64,000 nucleotides of DNA from the NCBI RefSeq assembly GCF_018687785.1, contig NZ_LTBL01000001.1, positions 372,001-436,000 on the forward strand, written 5' to 3'. Source of the stretch: Methanovulcanius yangii. GTDB taxonomy: Archaea; Halobacteriota; Methanomicrobia; Methanomicrobiales; Methanomicrobiaceae. This document shows positions 1 to 8,251 of the stretch, in pieces. The notes below the pieces were generated by a model. That model was not told where the DNA came from. It worked only from the letters and a program-made list of their open reading frames with translations, and searched no databases. Each line of letters begins with the position of its first letter. Position 1 is the stretch's first letter. The position numbers and the translations under genes are program-made.

Positions 1-947
1 CAGGGCAGGCATTTGTTATCAGCGGGGGAGGGACAACGATGAAGGTGGCTGGTGATCGCGTCCTTGCTCTTCTTGAAAGCCAGTTTGATACTGATTATTT
101 TTTAGTTGATGCGATCAATCCGGAAACCATTGCAAAAGCCCAAAAAGCAGCAGCAAACGCAGGTTTTATTGTTGGAGTGGGGGGAGGCAAGGTCATCGAT
201 ACTGCAAAGATCGTCTCATTTAATCTGGACCGGGTATTTCTCAGTGTTCCTACTGCGGCATCCCATGATGGCATTGCCTCATCACGTGCGTCGGTGCCGA
301 GTAAAGGCGGGAGTGTCTCCCTTCAGGCACATCCCCCCACGGCACTGATCGCAGATACGAAAATCATCGCCGCCGCACCACGCCGTCTGCTGGCCTCCGG
401 GTGCGCCGATGTAATATCGAATTACACTGCGATTCTGGACTGGGAGTTGTCGCACCGGCTGAGGGGAGAACCGGTCTCTGAATATGCAATGGCTCTGGCC
501 CGTATGACCGCAGAAATTACTGTGAAGAATGCCGGGGTAATACGGCTCAATACGGAAGAGAGTGCCTGGACGGTCGTCAAGGCCCTGGTGTCGTCAGGTG
601 TGGCCATGAGTATCGCCGGGTCTTCGCGTCCTGCTTCCGGGGGAGAACATAAATTCAGTCATGCGTTGGATCAGCTTGCACCGGGGGTTGGTCTCCATGG
701 AGAACAATGCGGGATCGGCTCAATCGTTACGATGTATCTTCATGGCGGCGATTGGAGGGAAATCCGCACCTCCCTTCAGACGATTGGAGCCCCGACGACC
801 CCGGCGGAGATAGGGATCGATGATGAGACCGCGGCAAAGGCACTTGTCATGGCCCGCGAAATTCGTCCGGAGCGGTTTACCATTCTGGACATGGGAATAA
901 CGGATGAGGTCGCCCGAAATCTAATACGGATGTTGTATATGGAGTAA
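1..947 (+). CDS. egsA: sn-glycerol-1-phosphate dehydrogenase, 5'-truncated by window edge
   Basis: The enzyme reduces dihydroxyacetone phosphate to sn-glycerol-1-phosphate, the backbone of archaeal lipids. The frame is open from position 3, reading GQAFVISGGGTT before the first Met at position 39, so that Met is internal and the true start lies upstream. About 314 residues are visible; the family usually has about 350. NAD-binding GGGKVIDTAK and the metal-ligand regions SHDGIASS, GEHKFSHALD and LHGEQCG are intact. The UPF0179 gene follows after 3 bp, so the two are probably cotranscribed. Only the N-terminus is missing. The family call rests on motif recognition across the whole visible length. 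Confidence 0.93.
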   Translation, partial: GQAFVISGGGTTMKVAGDRVLALLESQFDTDYFLVDAINPETIAKAQKAAANAGFIVGVGGGKVIDTAKIVSFNLDRVFLSVPTAASHDGIASSRASVPSKGGSVSLQAHPPTALIADTKIIAAAPRRLLASGCADVISNYTAILDWELSHRLRGEPVSEYAMALARMTAEITVKNAGVIRLNTEESAWTVVKALVSSGVAMSIAGSSRPASGGEHKFSHALDQLAPGVGLHGEQCGIGSIVTMYLHGGDWREIRTSLQTIGAPTTPAEIGIDDETAAKALVMAREIRPERFTILDMGITDEVARNLIRMLYME

Positions 948-950
948 TTT

Positions 951-1406
951 ATGATCTCAGAAAAATCCAAAATAACTCTTGCCGGGAAGAATATTGCTGT
1001 CGAGGGTCTTGAATTCATTTATGAAGGGGAGAGTCCGGCATGTGAGGGGTGCAAGCTTCATAAGGTCTGCCATAACCTTCGCCTCCGGCGGAGGTACAGA
1101 ATTGTCGGGGTGCGAACGAATACCCTTCATTCCTGCAATGTTCATAATGGGGGGGCATACACCGTGGAGGTAGTTGTAGCGCCCATAAAATCCGCTGTAC
1201 CAACAGAGCGGGCGATACTGCATTCAAGAATTACATTCGAGACCAGCTGCACGGAAACCGAATGCCCGAACTTCTCCCTGTGTAATCCCGAAGGAGTGAT
1301 TGAAGACGAGGGCTATCATATCGAAGAAGTATTTGGTGAGGTGGAAAAGCCTTGTGTCCTTGGGAAAAGGATGAAAGCCGTCCTTCTACGTCCGGTCTCG
1401 GAATAG
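951..1406 (+). CDS. UPF0179 family protein
   Basis: This 151-residue protein matches the archaeal UPF0179 family, whose function is unknown. It is rich in cysteine: CEGCKLHKVC near residue 26, further Cys at CTETECPNFSLC, and a late Cys in EKPCVLGK. Such clusters could bind a metal or Fe-S centre, but that is inference. It starts 3 bp after egsA in what looks like the same transcript. The length and the basic RLRRRYRIVG stretch are typical of the family. No signal peptide or membrane helix is visible. Confidence 0.85.
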   Translation: MISEKSKITLAGKNIAVEGLEFIYEGESPACEGCKLHKVCHNLRLRRRYRIVGVRTNTLHSCNVHNGGAYTVEVVVAPIKSAVPTERAILHSRITFETSCTETECPNFSLCNPEGVIEDEGYHIEEVFGEVEKPCVLGKRMKAVLLRPVSE

Positions 1407-1439
1407 AGTCCTATTCTTTCATATTATCCATCATTTTTG

Positions 1440-2330
1440 TCATCTGCCATCTTTTCTGAGAGCATTCAAAGATTCTGCAATGCCGATTACTTCGGTGATT
1501 CCCTGTATCTGGGTTATCCATTTGCCGGGGATTGCATTCAGGCCAAGATCTGCTCCTGACATCGCCCCTGCAATAGCTGCGATTGTGTCGGTATCGCCCC
1601 CGAGCATGACTGCAGCAGACACCGTCTCCGGATACGAACGGTAATTTAAGAAGAGGGAGATTGCACAATGAGTGGTCGCAAGGGCATCGAGCGAAGGGAT
1701 CAGCGGGTAATTGTGGGGATCGCCGAGAATATCCCTGATTTCTGTGATGGTAATGCTATTGAGGGCGGATGCGTATGCCTCATCCCTGGGGATTCCCCTG
1801 CAAAGGCAACTGATCATCATATTGACAACGGCGGAACATTCACAGGCAACGGGGTGGGGATGGGTAAGTCGTGAGCAAGCGAGACTTACCTGCCATACTT
1901 CTTCAGGTGGATAAAAAATGCCCAATGGGGGGCCCCGCATGACACTTCCGTTGCTTCTGCCGCCACCCTGTTCAAAGATGTCCTGTGCGGCATCCCGGGG
2001 TGCGCATCCGTTCAGGACCCGCGCAAAGACTGCTGAAGATGTTGGTCCGTAAAATCGTGGATTTTTGGTATAAGCCGTAATAAGGTTGCGCATAACATCA
2101 TTCGGCTCAAATCTCCTGCATTTGAGAAGTGATCTGGCAATGCCAAGTGCCTGTTCGGTATCGTCTGTGAATTCTCCCGATTTTACTCCGAATCTCCCTC
2201 CAGAAGAGATTTCTGGTATCCCTTGACCCCGCGCCGGGTATCCCTCGTAGGGGGCACCAAGGGCGTCCCCGACAGCAAGTCCCGCAAGCGCCCCGGCGGC
2301 GCGTGAGTTGTGCGATATAAAGATCACCAA
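1440..2330 (-). CDS. ADP-ribosylglycohydrolase family protein (DraG/ARH-like)
   Basis: The 296-residue protein has the hallmarks of the ADP-ribosylglycohydrolase fold. AGLAVGDALGAPYEG is near the N-terminus, and two metal-binding acidic motifs follow: GEFTDDTEQAL near residue 52 and GGDTDTIAAIAGAM near residue 245. Family members remove ADP-ribose from proteins or nucleic acids with Mg2+. It is tempting to link it to nitrogen control (DraG), but no DraT or nitrogenase gene is nearby, so the substrate is open. It is transcribed away from the UPF0058/elp3 run, sharing a 51-bp intergenic region with a conspicuous inverted repeat. Its 3' end faces the UPF0179 gene. Confidence 0.87.
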   Translation of the reverse strand: MVIFISHNSRAAGALAGLAVGDALGAPYEGYPARGQGIPEISSGGRFGVKSGEFTDDTEQALGIARSLLKCRRFEPNDVMRNLITAYTKNPRFYGPTSSAVFARVLNGCAPRDAAQDIFEQGGGRSNGSVMRGPPLGIFYPPEEVWQVSLACSRLTHPHPVACECSAVVNMMISCLCRGIPRDEAYASALNSITITEIRDILGDPHNYPLIPSLDALATTHCAISLFLNYRSYPETVSAAVMLGGDTDTIAAIAGAMSGADLGLNAIPGKWITQIQGITEVIGIAESLNALRKDGR

Positions 2331-2341
2331 TAAATTATATC

Positions 2342-2370
2342 TCCTTAGGAAAAGTAGTAATTCCTAAGGA
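2342..2370. promoter_or_regulatory. Inverted repeat in divergent promoter region
   Basis: Ten-nucleotide arms TCCTTAGGAA (2342-2351) and TTCCTAAGGA (2361-2370) are perfect reverse complements with a 9-nt spacer. The element fills the short gap between the ADP-ribosylglycohydrolase gene and UPF0058. The right arm also supplies AAGGA, 11 nt before the GTG start at 2382, so it may double as a ribosome-binding site. An operator role is inference. Confidence 0.5.
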
Positions 2371-2381
2371 TTGGTGATTTG

Positions 2382-2648
2382 GTGCAGAAAGAGGAACTAC
2401 TACATCTTCACATGCTTCTTGTCCATGTGAAAAAATATTACGAATCTACAAACAATGAAGAAATTCTGGCAGAAAACTATGCTTCTCTGTCAATTTCACC
2501 TGTCCATATTCATAAGAACAAGATCTGCCACAAGGAGGCTATTCTTTCCCTGGGGGACGAACTTGTTCAGTATGTGAGATCGAAGGGACTTGCCTCCATG
2601 GAATATTCGGAGTTTGCAACTCCGGATGAGGTTGCGGTTGGTCAGTAA
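2382..2648 (+). CDS. UPF0058 family protein
   Basis: This small protein of about 88 residues reads MQKEELLHLHMLLVHVKKYYE at its N-terminus, the typical opening of the archaeal UPF0058 family (function unknown). I chose GTG at 2382 because the family normally begins just before QKEEL/HKDEL; TTG at 2379 would add one residue. It is mainly helical with several His. It lies 6 bp upstream of elp3 and is probably cotranscribed with it, an arrangement suggesting a link to translation or information processing that I cannot prove. Confidence 0.85.
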   Translation: MQKEELLHLHMLLVHVKKYYESTNNEEILAENYASLSISPVHIHKNKICHKEAILSLGDELVQYVRSKGLASMEYSEFATPDEVAVGQ

Positions 2649-2654
2649 TCCGGT

Positions 2655-4232
2655 ATGGATGAGGTAACTATTCTGCGGGAGATCATCTCCCGTCTTTCTT
2701 CTCCGGGAATCAGCTCGTCTGATGTCCAGAAAATTAAGATCAGCGTATCAAAAAAGTATGGTCTTTCCAATATTCCGAAAAATTCGGCCATTCTTGCAGC
2801 TGCCCCCTCAGATGATTATGAACGTCTGAGGCAGATTCTTCAGGTGAAACCAACTCGAACGCTTTCCGGTGTGGCGCCGATTGCGGTCATGACCTCGCCA
2901 CATCCCTGTCCACACGGAATCTGTCTCCCCTGTCCCGGCGGGCCGGAACACCCCTTCCATTCGCCTCAGAGTTATACAGGGGAGGAACCCGCAGCGTTGC
3001 GGGGTCGTGAATTCGGGTTTGACCCATATGTTCAGGTGCGGGCTCGCCTTTCACAGTTTCAGCTGCTTGGTCATCACATCGACAAGGCTGAACTGATTGT
3101 CATGGGCGGGACAATTACTGCCAGGGATCCGGCCTATCAGGAATGGTTTATGAGTGGATGCATTCGCGCGATGAATGAATACGGGCATGAGCCGGCAGGG
3201 GACAGTGTTTCGTATGAAGAACTGTGCAGCCGGAATGAATCCGCAGATGTCCGCTGTATTGCGGCAACGTTCGAGACTCGTCCTGACTGGTGCCTCCCGG
3301 AGCATATCGATCGCATGCTTTCGCTGGGGGTGACCAAAGTAGAACTGGGTGTCCAGCATGTCCAGGACAGGATACTGGAGTATAACCGGCGCGGGCATGG
3401 TGTGGAAGAGACCATGGCCGCAAATCGTCATCTGCGCGATGCGGGAATTAAGGTTGGATTTCACATTATGCCGAATCTGCCGTCTGCCAGCATGGAAGAT
3501 GATCGGGCCATGTTCAGGGAACTCTTCGCCAACCCGGATTATCGGCCTGATTTCATCAAAATTTATCCAACTCTCGTCACTCCCGGTTCGGAGATTGAGT
3601 CATTATGGGAGAGAGGTGAGTATGAAACCTATCCGGAAGAAGACCTGATACAGCTCATCGCCTATGGAAAATCATGCCTTCCCGAATATGTCCGGCTTCA
3701 GAGGGTGCAGCGTGATATTCCGGCAAAGCTTATCGTATCCGGATCACATCACAGCAATTTCCGTCAGCTGGCCCATGAATATCTTATTCGGAAGGGTGGA
3801 AAGTGCAGATGTATTCGTTGTCGGGAGGCGGGACGCAACATTGTAGAAGGTGAGGCCTCGATTGAAGTCCTTGAGTATGAATGCTGCAGAGGGACGGAAT
3901 ATTTTATTTCGGCTGTGGCAGATGATGTTTTGATCGGATTTATCCGGCTTCGTTATCCTTATAAGCCTTGGAGGGCAGAGATTGAAGGTTCGGCCCTTAT
4001 TCGGGAGCTGCATGTCTATGGGTCAATGGTCCCCCTTTCCCGCAACGGCGATGTGGGGTATGAATGGCAGCACCGGCAATTTGGGAACCGTCTGCTCGAG
4101 AAGGCTGAGGAAATCGCTTCAGAAAACGGCTATTCAGAAGTATCGGTTATGAGCGGAATTGGCGTGAGGCCATACTATCGCAGGCACGGATATGAACGAT
4201 CAGGACCCTATATGTCTAAGAGGCTCGCATGA
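2655..4232 (+). CDS. elp3: Elp3 family tRNA uridine(34) acetyltransferase (radical SAM-GNAT)
   Basis: The 525-residue protein matches archaeal Elp3, which builds the carboxymethyl group on wobble uridine of tRNA from acetyl-CoA. The radical SAM Fe-S motif CPHGICLPCPGGP is near residue 87, followed by the TIM-barrel sequence VELGVQHVQDRIL. A Cys-rich GKCRCIRCREAG segment near residue 380 is characteristic of the family. The GNAT acetyltransferase domain occupies the C-terminal 130 residues (HRQFGNRLLEKAEEIA, YYRRHGYERSGPYM). The stop codon overlaps the priS start by 4 nt, indicating translational coupling. No truncation is seen. Confidence 0.96.
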   Translation: MDEVTILREIISRLSSPGISSSDVQKIKISVSKKYGLSNIPKNSAILAAAPSDDYERLRQILQVKPTRTLSGVAPIAVMTSPHPCPHGICLPCPGGPEHPFHSPQSYTGEEPAALRGREFGFDPYVQVRARLSQFQLLGHHIDKAELIVMGGTITARDPAYQEWFMSGCIRAMNEYGHEPAGDSVSYEELCSRNESADVRCIAATFETRPDWCLPEHIDRMLSLGVTKVELGVQHVQDRILEYNRRGHGVEETMAANRHLRDAGIKVGFHIMPNLPSASMEDDRAMFRELFANPDYRPDFIKIYPTLVTPGSEIESLWERGEYETYPEEDLIQLIAYGKSCLPEYVRLQRVQRDIPAKLIVSGSHHSNFRQLAHEYLIRKGGKCRCIRCREAGRNIVEGEASIEVLEYECCRGTEYFISAVADDVLIGFIRLRYPYKPWRAEIEGSALIRELHVYGSMVPLSRNGDVGYEWQHRQFGNRLLEKAEEIASENGYSEVSVMSGIGVRPYYRRHGYERSGPYMSKRLA

Positions 4233-5386
4233 ATCCCGCAACACTTGAGTATGTGAAGCAGAAGTTTCATTCTTATTATTCGCGGGCATTTCTTCCAACA
4301 CCGCCGTCACTGGAACAGCGGGAATGGGGGTTCATATTCTTTGATCAATCCCCAAAAGTCCATATGCGGCGTCATATGGCATTTCATTCCCGGGATGAGG
4401 TGACCTCATATGTCCGCACAATGGTCCCCCGACATATGTATTTTTCAACGGCATATTATGCTCTTCCGTCAGCCGCCACAATGAATGAAAAAGAATGGTG
4501 TGGCGCAGATCTGATCTTTGACCTCGATGCAGACCACATTGTTCAGAAGGTGCCGTACGAGGTGATGCTTGAGCGGGTAAAGGCAGAGACATTCAAGCTC
4601 ATTGCAATGCTGACCGATGAGTTGGGTTTTTCAGAAAAATCCCTTCATCTGGTTTTTTCCGGTGGTCGTGGATACCATATTCATATTCGTGATCTGGAAA
4701 TCCGGCAGTGGGAAAGTGCACAACGCCGTGAGCTTGTGGATTATGTCTGTGGGATAGGTCTTGATCCCGCAATTATGCTGCAGGGTAGAGAGGGTGATGG
4801 AGGTGGGTGGCCGTTGCGATATCGCGAGGCACTCATGGAAGAAGTGCAGCAATACCTTGAGATGGAACGTGGGGAGGCATTGCGGTGTCTGGCCGGTAAA
4901 AAGGGAATAGGGAAGGGGTCAGCTGAGAAGTTTATGAACTCAGCTGTAGACCTTGTTGCTGCCCTTTCGCATCCATCGACCGCCGTCATTCCGTCACGGG
5001 TTCTTCAGCTCATCACTTCGGAAGAATACCCCCCGTTGAAAGAACGAATCGCCAGTCGGGCGGCACTTACCGATGAGCCCGTCACGACGGATGTCAAACG
5101 GCTCATCCGTGCTCCCGCCTCTCTTCATGGAGGTTCAGGACTCAGGGTCGTTGAATTGTCCGGTCCGAAGGATCTCGAGGCATTCGATCCGTTATGTGAT
5201 GCTGTTGTGGACTTCGGAGAGGGCATGGTAAATGTCGATTGTGCATTTCCGCTCGCAATGACTATGATGGGAGAAAAGTATACTCTTACGAAGGGGCTTC
5301 AAAAAGTTCCAGAAGAGATGGCAGTATTCCTCTGCTGCAGGGGGATTGCAGAAATTGCGGCGGTTGCTCCTCCACCGGTACATTGA
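4229..5386 (+). CDS. priS: DNA primase small (catalytic) subunit
   Basis: This 385-residue protein is the archaeal-eukaryotic primase catalytic subunit, which synthesises primers for DNA replication with PriL. The catalytic acidic motif DLIFDLDADH is near residue 95 and the nucleotide-binding motif SGGRGYHIHI near residue 144. RLIRAPASLHGGSGL near residue 290 is the conserved C-terminal core. It overlaps elp3 by 4 nt and is followed 18 bp later by a GINS gene, a replication pairing common in archaea. PriL is not in this window. Confidence 0.96.
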   Translation: MNPATLEYVKQKFHSYYSRAFLPTPPSLEQREWGFIFFDQSPKVHMRRHMAFHSRDEVTSYVRTMVPRHMYFSTAYYALPSAATMNEKEWCGADLIFDLDADHIVQKVPYEVMLERVKAETFKLIAMLTDELGFSEKSLHLVFSGGRGYHIHIRDLEIRQWESAQRRELVDYVCGIGLDPAIMLQGREGDGGGWPLRYREALMEEVQQYLEMERGEALRCLAGKKGIGKGSAEKFMNSAVDLVAALSHPSTAVIPSRVLQLITSEEYPPLKERIASRAALTDEPVTTDVKRLIRAPASLHGGSGLRVVELSGPKDLEAFDPLCDAVVDFGEGMVNVDCAFPLAMTMMGEKYTLTKGLQKVPEEMAVFLCCRGIAEIAAVAPPPVH

Positions 5387-5404
5387 GACTGTTAGGAGAT
5401 TTTC

Positions 5405-6040
5405 ATGGAATTAGAAGATATCAGGATTATTGTTCTTGACGAGCGGGAGAGCGGTACACTCACGGAGATCCCACCTGATATATTCGAAAAGGCAAAGCGG
5501 CGTCTCTCTGAACTCTACGAGGAAGCGAAGTGTATTGAGAATTTCCTCACAGGGCGTGGAACGGACCTTGTTCAGGAAACCGAGAGTATCAAGGTTACTC
5601 TCAATGATATTGCGCAGGAACGGTTCAAAAAAATTCTCAAGGTAGCCATCAATCAGATGGAGACACGATATGTCGACCCTCAGGAACTGCGGAAAATGCT
5701 TCCAGAAGAGCGGGAGATGTATGAAGATATTGCGGCGGCAATCAGCCGTTGCCGTGAAGAGCTGATAGAAGGGACTCTTCATTCCGCCGAAGAACAGCGG
5801 CCTGCTGTTGTTGTGGATAGCGGGGAGCCGATTCCCGGGGCAAATGACGGTGGATCTCAGCGCTCTCCGGTGACAGAAGACTATGAACTCGTCCGAATTA
5901 TGGAAGATATCGAACCATTTATGGGTACAGACGGGAGAATTTATAGCCTTATAAAGGAAGACATTGTTACTCTTCCTGGGAAGAATGCCCGAGTCCTGTA
6001 TGAACGCAACATAGCCTTAAGTATTAAGGCAGGTAAATAA
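5405..6040 (+). CDS. GINS complex subunit (Gins51-like)
   Basis: The 211-residue protein resembles archaeal GINS, which joins MCM and the Cdc45-like nuclease in the replicative helicase. The first ~110 residues are helical and charged (A domain). A variable linker follows, and the C-terminal ~50 residues, YELVRIMEDIEPFMGTDGRI through LPGKNARVLYERN, form the small beta-rich B domain at the Gins51 end. Position between priS and L44e supports the call. Archaea can assemble GINS from one or two subunit types; whether a Gins23 exists elsewhere cannot be judged. Confidence 0.85.
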   Translation: MELEDIRIIVLDERESGTLTEIPPDIFEKAKRRLSELYEEAKCIENFLTGRGTDLVQETESIKVTLNDIAQERFKKILKVAINQMETRYVDPQELRKMLPEEREMYEDIAAAISRCREELIEGTLHSAEEQRPAVVVDSGEPIPGANDGGSQRSPVTEDYELVRIMEDIEPFMGTDGRIYSLIKEDIVTLPGKNARVLYERNIALSIKAGK

Positions 6041-6078
6041 TATTGGGACTTGCAATCCATTTCAAGGGGCTTATTTCA

Positions 6079-6357
6079 ATGAAAATGCCAACAAAATTTA
6101 AGACATACTGCCCTTACTGCAGAAAGCATGAGGTACACGAAGTCGAAAAAGTCAAGAAAGGTAAGGACATGCACCTTCACTGGATTGACCGTCAGAAATC
6201 GCGTCGCGGGAAAGTAGGAAATATGGGTAAATTCTCCAAGGTTCCCGGTGGCGACAAACCGACAAAGCGTATCAATGTCCGGTACCGCTGTACTACATGC
6301 GGCAAGGCGCATCTTCGCAGCGGTGTGAAAGCAGGTAAGTTCGAACTCCAGGAGTGA
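6079..6357 (+). CDS. rpl44e: 50S ribosomal protein L44e
   Basis: This protein of about 92 residues begins MKMPTKFKTYCPYC. The start at 6079 is preferred because AAGGGGC lies about 9 nt upstream and family members begin with MPKK/MPTK. It carries the zinc-binding pairs CPYC (N-terminal) and CTTC (C-terminal), with the basic segment DRQKSRRGKVGNMGKFSKVP between. L44e binds 23S rRNA near the E site. It is followed 5 bp later by S27e, the usual archaeal pair, within a replication-translation superoperon. Confidence 0.97.
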   Translation: MKMPTKFKTYCPYCRKHEVHEVEKVKKGKDMHLHWIDRQKSRRGKVGNMGKFSKVPGGDKPTKRINVRYRCTTCGKAHLRSGVKAGKFELQE

Positions 6358-6362
6358 TAATA

Positions 6363-6551
6363 ATGGTACGAGTTAGCAGGGAAAATCGCAGTAAATTCTA
6401 TCAGGTCAAATGCCCTGACTGCGAAAATGAACAGGTAATTTTCCAGCGGGCAAGCACGAAGGTTGATTGTGTTGTCTGTGGGAAGGTTCTTGCTGAACCA
6501 AGTGGCGGGAATGCAATAATCAATGCAGAAATTCTCGCTGAACTTGAGTGA
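6363..6551 (+). CDS. rps27e: 30S ribosomal protein S27e
   Basis: The 62-residue protein carries the C4 zinc finger of S27e: CPDC near residue 17 and CVVCGK near residue 36. The ATG at 6363 begins MVRVSRENRSKFY, which fits the family; a longer in-frame start would add three residues overlapping L44e. It follows L44e by 5 bp and comes just before aIF2alpha, the conserved order in archaea. It is a structural component of the small subunit. Confidence 0.97.
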   Translation: MVRVSRENRSKFYQVKCPDCENEQVIFQRASTKVDCVVCGKVLAEPSGGNAIINAEILAELE

Positions 6552-6562
6552 GTAGTGAAGTT

Positions 6563-7351
6563 ATGCTAGAAGAGAGAGAATGGCCTGACGAAGGGGAACT
6601 GGTTGTCTGCACGGTAACAAACGTAAAAGACTTTGTTGCTTTTGTAACCCTCGATGAGTACAACAACCGCGAAGGTCTGATTCCGATTGCCGAGGTGGCA
6701 CGAGGATGGATCAAGCATATCAGGGATTTCGTTCGGGAGGGACAGAAAGTCGTCTGCAAGGTTTTGCACGTGGACCGTAAAAAAGGTCATATTGATCTCT
6801 CACTGAAAGATGTCAATGATCACCAGCGGAAAGAGAAAATTCACGAATGGAAAAATGAACAGAAAGCCATAAAGTGGATTTCATTCATTTCAGAAGCGAC
6901 TGGTGTCAATGAAGATGAATTACAGAATCTTTTTTACCAGGAATATGGGGCGCTCTTTCCGGTATTCGAAGACGTTCTGACCGATGAAAAAGGGACATTA
7001 AAACGTCTGAATCTTAGCAAAAAGGTTGCAGACTCTCTGATCCAGGTCGCAGGTGAGAATGTCAAATTACAGAAGGTCACCATCACCGGTAATCTGATTC
7101 TGACGTCTACGAAACCTGATGGCGTCAATGTGATACGCAGGGCTCTCAGAAGTGCCCAGCCGAATGTTGAAGATGTTGACATTGAACTGGTATACGTTGG
7201 CGCACCCAAATACCGGGTGAAAGTTACGGCACATGATTATAAGACCGCTGAAAAAGCGATAGACAAGGCTGCGAAAGCCGCTATCGGTGTTGTTGAACGT
7301 GCCGGCGGTACCGGGGAATTTGTTCGCAAACAGCGCTCTGGTAAGAATTAA
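6563..7351 (+). CDS. eif2a: Translation initiation factor aIF2 subunit alpha
   Basis: This protein of about 262 residues is the alpha subunit of the aIF2 heterotrimer that carries initiator Met-tRNA to the ribosome. An N-terminal S1 RNA-binding domain (residues about 10-80, with VTNVKDFVAFVTLDEY) is followed by a helical middle domain and an alpha-beta C-terminal domain that binds the gamma subunit. I prefer ATG 6563 (MLEEREWPDEGELV) over GTG 6548 because the family opens just before REWPEEGEL. Its stop overlaps the nop10 start by one base (TAATG), so the two are coupled. Confidence 0.95.
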   Translation: MLEEREWPDEGELVVCTVTNVKDFVAFVTLDEYNNREGLIPIAEVARGWIKHIRDFVREGQKVVCKVLHVDRKKGHIDLSLKDVNDHQRKEKIHEWKNEQKAIKWISFISEATGVNEDELQNLFYQEYGALFPVFEDVLTDEKGTLKRLNLSKKVADSLIQVAGENVKLQKVTITGNLILTSTKPDGVNVIRRALRSAQPNVEDVDIELVYVGAPKYRVKVTAHDYKTAEKAIDKAAKAAIGVVERAGGTGEFVRKQRSGKN

Positions 7352-7506
7352 TGGCCGGAAAAATTCGAAAATGCCCGCATGACGGGACTTACACCCTCTC
7401 CTTTTCCTGTCCGTCCTGTGGAAGGGCGACCTCTACCGCACACCCGGCACGTTTTTCCCCTGAAGACAAATATGGAGCATATCGCCGGAGGATATACCAT
7501 GGATGA
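7351..7506 (+). CDS. nop10: H/ACA ribonucleoprotein protein Nop10
   Basis: This 51-residue protein opens MAGKIRKCPHDGTYTLS. It shows the Nop10 zinc-ribbon pattern C-x-H then CPSC, followed by HPARFSPEDKYGAYRRR, the conserved helix that contacts Cbf5. Nop10 is a core subunit of H/ACA RNPs that pseudouridylate rRNA. The start ATG shares one base with the aIF2alpha stop, and its last 8 nt overlap the next gene's start at 7499. Order aIF2alpha-nop10-PAC2 is conserved in archaea. Confidence 0.95.
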   Translation: MAGKIRKCPHDGTYTLSFSCPSCGRATSTAHPARFSPEDKYGAYRRRIYHG

Positions 7507-8245
7507 CATTGCTATCCAGCTTGCCCGTGAGGAGAATATCACCGGAGAAATTCTCATTGAAGGGCTCCCGGGAGTAGGCCAGGTGGGCAAACTCGTTGCC
7601 GAGCACATGATAGATGAACTGGGGGCGGAGAAGATCGCCGAAATAACCTCGATTTATTTTCCCCCTCAGGTTCTCATCAATGAGGAAGGGGTTACCGAAC
7701 TTGCCAGAAATGAGATTTACCGGTACGAAGCAGACGGGCGTGCCTTCCTATTTTTGGTCGGTGATTTTCAGAGCAATTCCGCTGAAGGGCATTATCTGCT
7801 CTCCGATGCCTATCTTCAACTTGCGCAGGAACTAGGTGTGAAGCGGGTGTACACTCTCGGTGGATACGGGGTGGGGCATCTCGTAGATGATATTCGGGTT
7901 CTTGGAGCAGTCAACCATCCCGGGCTCCGTGAAGAGGTGGAGAATCAGGGGGTATTGTTCACACGGGATGAACCCGGAGGCGGTATCATCGGGGCTTCCG
8001 GGCTTCTGTTGGGACTTGGTGCCGCATATGGTATTGAGGGCATATGCCTTATGGGCGAAACTTCGGGGTACATTGTCGATCCGAAGAGTGCTCATGCCGT
8101 TTTGCAGGTGCTCTCCCGCCTGATAGGTCTTGTTGTGGATGAAACGAAACTCGAGGAGCGTGCGTCTGAAATGGAGGCGCTTTTCGACAAAATTCGCGAT
8201 ATGGAAGAGAAACGGTCGCAGGAAGAACTCAGTTACATCGGCTGA
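7499..8245 (+). CDS. PAC2 family proteasome assembly chaperone-like protein
   Basis: The 248-residue protein belongs to the archaeal PAC2/COG2047 family related to eukaryotic proteasome assembly chaperones. The core LIEGLPGVGQVGKLVAEH near residue 17, a central GGYGVGH and ASGLLLGLG fit the family. ATG at 7499 is preferred over upstream in-frame starts because these would run through nop10, and the MDDIAIQL opening precedes the conserved domain directly. It overlaps nop10 by 8 nt and is followed 6 bp later by the EndoQ-like gene. A chaperone role in archaea is inferred from homology. Confidence 0.9.
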   Translation: MDDIAIQLAREENITGEILIEGLPGVGQVGKLVAEHMIDELGAEKIAEITSIYFPPQVLINEEGVTELARNEIYRYEADGRAFLFLVGDFQSNSAEGHYLLSDAYLQLAQELGVKRVYTLGGYGVGHLVDDIRVLGAVNHPGLREEVENQGVLFTRDEPGGGIIGASGLLLGLGAAYGIEGICLMGETSGYIVDPKSAHAVLQVLSRLIGLVVDETKLEERASEMEALFDKIRDMEEKRSQEELSYIG

Positions 8246-8251
8246 GAGTTC

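Noticed and set aside
6043-6078. N-terminal extension of L44e from TTG 6043
   Set aside because: L44e proteins begin near MPTKFKTY and a ribosome-binding site lies before 6079.
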